The notes below the pieces were generated by a model. The model saw only the letters and a program-made list of their open reading frames with translations. It did no database searches and was not told where the DNA came from. Of a stretch of 64,000 nucleotides of DNA, positions 58,791-64,000 are shown piece after piece. Source of the stretch: Anolis sagrei. Lineage: Eukaryota > Chordata > Lepidosauria > Squamata > Anolidae. Made by a program: the position numbers and the translations under genes. The DNA lies in the NCBI RefSeq assembly GCF_037176765.1, contig NC_090023.1, positions 104,050,866 through 104,114,865 on the forward strand, given 5' to 3'. How positions within the stretch are numbered: position 1 is the first letter of the stretch; the number at the start of each line of letters is the position of its first letter.

Positions 58791-59613
58791 ATAAGAAGCA
58801 CAATGGGGCAAGAAAGACTGACTGGACTTGCACTCTTGAGTGTCCTCTGTAGTTTATCGATAAAGCCTGATTTCTGCCAAGGTGTATTGACAGAGTTTTC
58901 AAGTGTTTCCAACAGATGGTGTGGTATTCTTTTGTAACTATAAATTACCAATTAACAGTTATTTTCAGTTATTTGGAGACATGAAACTTTGCAACTAAAA
59001 TAGAAAATTGATTTAATTAAGCCTATATACAAATATAGAATGAACCATGCTTTAAATTATTTCATCTTATGGAATTACTCTTCATGATTCACTAAAACAA
59101 AGTTTCACCTCTCTCCTGAATTTTTTTTCTGGCTATGGCCTTGATCATGCTCATTAAAATAAATAGCTAAGCATTGAATAGCTGATAAGATGACAAAACA
59201 TGTTGTAGGAGGTGCTTCAAAATATGATTTATATGCAATTATGTTTGAAATCAGTTGTGCAGCTCCTTGAAGAAAAGAGGAACAGCCAAAGTGACAGAAT
59301 CTGTGAGTCTTTCTGCTTGCCATTATTTAGCTGTTGGTTTGTGTAGCTACTCTTTGTCTTCCACCTTATTCTCCCATAGCAATGACATTGTTCAGGAACA
59401 GTTTTCCTGAAACGAAGAAACAGAAAGGGCTGAAATGCTTTGATATATTTTTTTTTAATTGGAGTGTGTGCATGCTAGTCTTTTGCAGCAAAAACAGCAG
59501 TCTTGTTCAACTTTGTAGAGGAATGAATTTTATGTGGCATAAAATACTGTGGAATTTCCATGAAAGTTTTTATCACATAACAGCTTGTTTTTGAAGTGCC
59601 TTAAAGCTCTTTA

Positions 59614-59614
<1 letters not shown>

Positions 59615-59660
<46 letters not shown>
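59615..59660. repeat. (AT)n microsatellite
   Basis: More than 20 uninterrupted AT units, 200 bp upstream of the IL1RL1 start exon. Confidence 0.97.
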
Positions 59661-59661
<1 letters not shown>

Positions 59662-59861
59662 GCATGCTGATTTGGGTTACTGCAAAGTTATCAATATGAG
59701 ATTATACATTTCTTTTACTGGAAACTTTTAAAACTTATGTCAGTTGAAGAAAAGTAAATGTTTTCCTATCAGGATTATGATTGCTTTGATGAGTCAATCC
59801 AAGATGTAATAGGCGTCTTTAAAGAAAGAAATTGCTTAACTTTATCATTTTTCTAATTTAG

Positions 59862-59932
59862 CAAAACGATGTTTCTGCTGTATTTCCCCTTGCTTGCTGC
59901 ATTTTTCTGTGAATGTGCTGCACAGAGAAACT
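59862..59932 (+). CDS. IL1RL1: IL1RL1 exon with start codon and signal peptide
   Basis: A TCTAATTTAG acceptor is followed seven bases later by ATG and a hydrophobic leader (MFLLYFPLLAAFFCECAAQ), then GTAAGT at phase 1. The arrangement copies the IL1RL2 start exon. Confidence 0.72.
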
Positions 59933-61906
59933 GTAAGTGTTATTCTATGTTGATTTTAACACACATTTTCTTAAAATGCACACAAACTAAATTTACAAAT
60001 GAGCTCTCAAACAAATCAACAGATCATAGGAGCACTCTGGACATCTGGTCACTGCAAATGTTACTTCCATTGTCATGCTTTATTAACATCAAGATGGCTA
60101 TGAAATGTTGAAGGAGACAAAAAGTTGCCATGGATAGAGTTGGCTACATGCTTCCATGTCAAAATAGCAATTCCCAGTCTACAAGTAGATATTGGGTCCA
60201 ATATCTGTACCCATGCATGGATTGTAATTGACAGATTAGCTACCCACCTTCCACTAAAAATAAAGACCATCATTTCAAAATAACATAAGAGGGTATTGGA
60301 GGCCACTAGTGTGACAAGAGAAGCTACTTTCTGTACCTGTAATGACTTCCATTTTCTGAGTGTGTCATCTGTAAATCCCCTGCATTATTAACTTCTTTCA
60401 GGCTTTCAAACTGTTTCTATGCACAGGGAATCACCTGAAGTTGACTTCCAAGCATTTCTTAAGTGTGCATTTCTACACACTTAAGAAATGGGCTTTAATG
60501 AGGAACCCATAGAATGATCTTGTGTCATGTGATGGGCTTTGTGGGACTTGGAGAGGCACCTTGAAGTCTAAAGATAGTTTTGTCTACCTCTTCATGTAAA
60601 ATAGGTTTTTCTAGAAGGATGACAGCTCTGTGGCTACTCAGTTTGTGCTGGGTTAATAAAAACTACTTAGATTACTTAGATATAAAAAGCAGAGGGCTAG
60701 AAAAATCTCATTGTTTATGTTGTTTTCATTCTGTTTCATTCTCATTTTCCATTTTGGTCCTATTAATTCTGATATAGTAAGGTGCAAAAAGTCAGCCCTC
60801 AACATTTGCTGGGATTAATAGTATAAGCCATCCATGAATGCACAATAAAGAAAAACAAAAACCCACACATAAATAAAGAAACTGCTATTTTTTACCTGAG
60901 AGAACACCTCTCTTGGAATTTCTAGATAGCTTATCTTAGAATTGTACTAGAAGGATCTAGAGAATCCTTGAGATATGTCCTCTTTAGAAATCTCAAAAGT
61001 CAAAACTGCAAATGTAGAGGGATGAATATATAGCTACACTTAATTATTAACACCAGTTGTCCATTTACCTAGGAATTATTCCACATATTTCTGTATGTTT
61101 GATTTTCTCCATTATCAAATAAATATTTCCTTTTCTAAGATTGTGGGTGCTCCCTTCCAAACAACCTTGGTACAAAATCCAGTGATTTCCCACCTGCTGT
61201 TTAAGGTTCGGGGCTGAAGGCACTAGAATTTAAAAAAATGTCTGTTTTGCCCCTCAATTTCTTTTGCCTCTCAGGTGTATCTTATTAAGTTTGGGAATTC
61301 CTTGCTCTGGACTGAGTGGGACAAAATTAGATTTTACTATCTATATAAATAAAAATGTAATGTTCGTTTGTGCTACCATCAGAACTCAAAAACCACTGGG
61401 GAAATTGACACCAAATTTGGACACTAGACACTATCTCAAGCAAGCTATGTTCTCCACTCATAAAACCCCCAAAAAACACTTCCCCTCCCTCCCCCCTCCC
61501 CCCTCAGAAAGACGTCCAACTTAAGCCTCAGGGAGGGAGGGGGGAGGGAAGGAGTGCACGTGCATGGCCAGCAGGCTCCCACGGAGGCTCTCTGTTCAGG
61601 AGCTAGAGGAAAAGCCCTCATCCCCGCAGGCCTTCCTTAAAATATCTCTCCAGACCCGACTAATCTACCGCCGATGGGATGGATTCGGGAGAAAGGAAAC
61701 TCTACGGAAGCAAAAGCAATCAAGCTCAGAGCAGATCCATTGATAACCCAGGCTCAGAATACAGAACCCCCTATTCATGTCAGGCAGGAAGACCCCATTC
61801 AAGCCCTCCCAACAGATGGCCATCCAATTCCAACCCCATTCTGCCAGGCAGGAAGACACCATTCATTCTACAAATACAGCATCCCAAGCATATAGGATGA
61901 AATAGC

Positions 61907-61938
<32 letters not shown>

Positions 61939-63723
61939 CCAAAATAATAAATATATCAACTCTAATAAGCTTTAAGTCAATGATATGACACATAAAAATC
62001 TATCCCAAAGAACTACAAAAAATTGAACTGGCCCAACGAATCCATACTGCTATGTAATAATTGGCAATATATATCTATAAATGTATATAACCCTTTCAAA
62101 ATATTTTTGATAACATGTTAATTATAAAATACTTATTTAATTTTAAAATATTTAATTATTTTCATTTAAAAATATTTAACTTTTGAGTACTTCATTTAGA
62201 TATTTTAAGTTTAAAATATTTGTTTAATTTAAACATATTTTAATATTTTCATTATAAAATATTTAATTCTTTAGTTCTACAATATTTTATTTACATATTT
62301 TGATTTAAAAAATATTATTTATGTTTCATTACTTTATTTTAATATTTCTAATTTAAAATATAAAATTGTTTAATTTTAATATTATTCCTTTAATTTTAAT
62401 ATTATAATTTATACATATTTAATATTTACATTTCATAATACTTTATTTTAATGTATTTTATTTGGTTTAATTATGAAATATTTAATTACTTAATTTGATT
62501 TTTAAAAAATTATTTAATTTTAAATTATTTAATTTTAATGTTTTAATTTTAAAATATTTAATTGTTTACCTATACAAAATTTAAATCTAAAAATACTTAA
62601 TTCACTTTAAAATACTTTACTGTTAGTATTTTAATTTAAAAAGTATTTAGTTGTTTACTTTTCAAATATTTTCCATATCACCAAGCTAGGCCACAGCAAC
62701 GAGTGGCTAGGAGGGAGACTGGGGAGGGAAGGGGATCGCTGGGAAAGGGGCCCTTGGATGCCACACATGGAAGGACGGGCGCAGGAAACCCTTTGAGGTA
62801 TAGGAAGGGGCCCCAAAGGCCATCCAGTCCAACCTCATTTTACAGTAAAGGAAGACACCATCAAAACTCTCCCGACGGATGGTCAACCAGTTGGAAGGGA
62901 GTCCCAGAGGCCATCCAGTCCAATCCCCTTTGTCTGTCTGTATGTCTACCCATCCTTCAATCCATTAACCACTCCATCTACATATCTATCTACCTACTAC
63001 CTACCAACCTATCTATGTTCTCTCCATCTACCTTCTGTTCCATCTATCAATGCCCCTTCCATCTGTTCCTTCTGTCTATTGCTTCAACTGAAATTCCTCT
63101 CTTATCTGAGGGCCACAGCAACGTGTATAGCTAGTGTTTCAAGATAAAAAATTTGCAAGGATGTTCTTAGACACTGGTATGCCTCCTTGTTCTCTATCCT
63201 CTATACTTGTGGTTCTCAGCTTGTGGGTCCTCAGGTGTTTTGGCCTACAATTCCCAGAAATCCCAACCAGATTATCAGCTATTAAGATTTCTGGGAGCTG
63301 AAGGCCAAGACACCTGGGGACCCACAGATTGAGAACCATTGCTACCCAGTACACACACTGGAGCTGGGGGAATGGAGGTGGATCAACAAAGACAGATCTA
63401 CAGATTCACCAGAAATGGGGTCAGGTTCCAATAAATTGTAAAATCCCCGCTTTTGTACATACATCAAGTGATCATATGAATGCATGACTTCATCTGCACT
63501 GGTTTAGAGGAAGAGGTTTTGAATCTATTCATTCACTCCCAGGGTTTGCAATAGAAGGCGAGGCTTTTGTTATGGAGTGTCAACTCTCTTCTATGACCTG
63601 GTATCTTGGTGACACAAGCATCTCTACAGACAAAGAAGCACGGATGCATTCTTCGGGACGCGAACTTTGGTTTCTGCCAGCTTTCACTAAGGACTCTGGA
63701 AATTATACGTGTGTTGACTCTGA
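59862..63723 (+). CDS. IL1RL1: Interleukin-1 receptor-like 1 (ST2, IL-33 receptor), 5' part, two exons
   Basis: Start of the third cluster gene, the known receptor for IL-33. Coding exons seen: 59869-59932 (signal peptide, ATG at 59869 just after an acceptor) and 63543-63723 (Ig1). Their join at phase 1 reads W-F-A-I-E-G-E-A-F-V-M-E-C, parallel to human ST2 W-G-L-E-N-E-A-L-I-V-R-C. Ig1 continues with M-T-W-Y, a G-R-E-L-W-F-L-P strand and closing D-S-G-N-Y-T-C. Gene order and phase pattern (1, then 2) match IL1RL2. Ig2, Ig3, membrane segment and TIR lie past the window end. A Helitron sits in the intron between these exons. The gene could in principle be IL18R1, but the text and position favour IL1RL1. 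Confidence 0.75.
61906..61939. repeat. (AAT)n microsatellite
   Basis: About eleven uninterrupted ATA/AAT units inside the Helitron. Confidence 0.95.
62040..62680. repeat. AT-rich degenerate repeat block within the Helitron
   Basis: About 640 bp almost wholly A and T, built from variants of TTTAATTTTAAAATATTT with irregular spacing. It is far more AT-rich than its flanks and looks like a decayed satellite-like filler. Confidence 0.75.
63206..63341. mobile_element. 135-bp hairpin hAT MITE, 200 bp before the IL1RL1 Ig1 exon
   Basis: Ends CTTGTGGTTCTCAGCTT and ATTGAGAACCATTG around the shared palindromic core. It is close to the splice acceptor at 63541. Confidence 0.8.
63543..63723 (+). CDS. 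IL1RL1: IL1RL1 exon, Ig domain 1
   Basis: CTCCCAG acceptor and GTAGGT donor, phase 1 in and 2 out. It has Ig cysteines in V-M-E-C and N-Y-T-C-V, the tryptophan in M-T-W-Y and L-W-F-L-P-A, as in human L-L-K-F-L-P-A. Confidence 0.85.
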
Positions 63724-64000
63724 GTAGGTAGAAAGTGGGACAAAAACGTCTCTCTTTTTGCTTTAGTTGGTTAGTTTTTTTCCCCAAAAACAGATTGGCT
63801 AACTTTCTGTTCATTATTTGGTATGTAGTAAGTCAGACTTATGACATTGTAAATTTTGGAATTCAGATTTGTGGTTGTTGTATCATTGCAGTGATTGTAA
63901 TGATCCCTGCCAATCCAGGGATTTCTGAGCTGCTGGGAAATAAAGCAGTGACTGAAGACATGTTCAGTCTGTCCCAGCAGAAATGTAATTTGTGAAAGGC

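Larger units (their letters stand above)
45269..59861. other. IL1RL2-IL1RL1 spacer
   Basis: No coding exon recognised. Expected to contain the IL1RL2 3' UTR and the IL1RL1 promoter. It contains all four G-tract hAT MITEs, SINE and LINE tails, the 5S-like fragment, the 75-bp tandem and copy 2 of the inverted duplication. 46460-47790, 49580-50770, 52000-53470 and 57200-58080 show nothing I can name. Confidence 0.6.
61340..63134 (+). mobile_element. Nonautonomous Helitron in IL1RL1 intron
   Basis: Begins TCTATATAAATAAAAATG with the lizard Helitron head (AATGTTCGTTTGTG, AACTCAAAAACCACTGG) and ends GGCCACAGCAACGTGTATAGCTAG. It lies exactly between an A (61339) and a T (63135), with no target duplication, as Helitrons do. 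No Rep-helicase frame. The interior holds CR1-like 3' text near 61780-61825 and 62810-62930, an AAT microsatellite, a 640-bp AT-rich block and a second Helitron-like 3' end at 62690-62710 (hairpin GCCAC/GTGGC then CTAG), so it may be two nested or chained ends. Confidence 0.82.

Noticed and set aside
59862-63723. Third gene considered as IL18R1
   Set aside because: Ig1 text aligns better with ST2 (I-S-T-D-K-E-A-R, L-W-F-L-P-A), and IL1RL1 directly follows IL1RL2 in known clusters.
1-64000. Search for retrovirus-like or LTR elements
   Set aside because: I saw no paired long terminal repeats, primer-binding site or gag/pol/env text; the only reverse transcriptases are LINE type.

Overview
This window reads as nuclear DNA of a squamate reptile, most likely an iguanian or anole-type lizard. 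It holds split vertebrate genes with AT-rich introns, packed with the lizard repeat mix: CR1 and L2 LINEs, Sauria-type and other tRNA-derived SINEs, Helitrons, and hAT and Tc1/mariner MITEs. The organism call is inference from gene family and repeat content.

Three members of the interleukin-1 receptor cluster lie head to tail on the plus strand. (1) The 3' part of IL1R1 (positions 1-11221, eight exons; the start lies upstream of the window). (2) A complete coding set for IL1RL2, the IL-36 receptor (20248-45268, ten coding exons, 542 codons plus stop, with every splice phase closing). (3) The first two coding exons of IL1RL1/ST2 (59869-63723; the rest lies past the window end). Order and strand match the known vertebrate cluster IL1R2-IL1R1-IL1RL2-IL1RL1-IL18R1-IL18RAP. 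The two complete 3' ends show Ig domains, one membrane helix and a cytoplasmic TIR domain split over two exons. All three genes encode cell-surface receptors that, in the known family, pair with IL1RAP and signal through MyD88.

Layout: 1-11221 IL1R1 exons with introns full of repeats; 11222-20241 intergenic; 20242-20311 IL1RL2 signal-peptide exon; 20312-29399 IL1RL2 intron 1, which carries a full-length antisense CR1 with both ORFs open (21914-26879) and a broken L2 (27150-28972); 29400-45268 the remaining IL1RL2 exons; 45269-59861 intergenic, rich in young hAT MITEs; 59862-63723 start of IL1RL1, with a nonautonomous Helitron in its first coding intron.

The most notable structures are the apparently intact CR1 with tandem promoter-like monomers; an inverted duplication (20687-26968 against 55666-56822) in which one copy preserves the CR1-free site; four near-identical G-tract hAT MITEs, each with a perfect 8-bp target duplication, one carrying a fresh 46-bp palindrome; and a Helitron with AT-rich and CR1-like cargo. 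No CRISPR, operon or bacterial feature is present. I recognised no retrovirus-like or LTR element.
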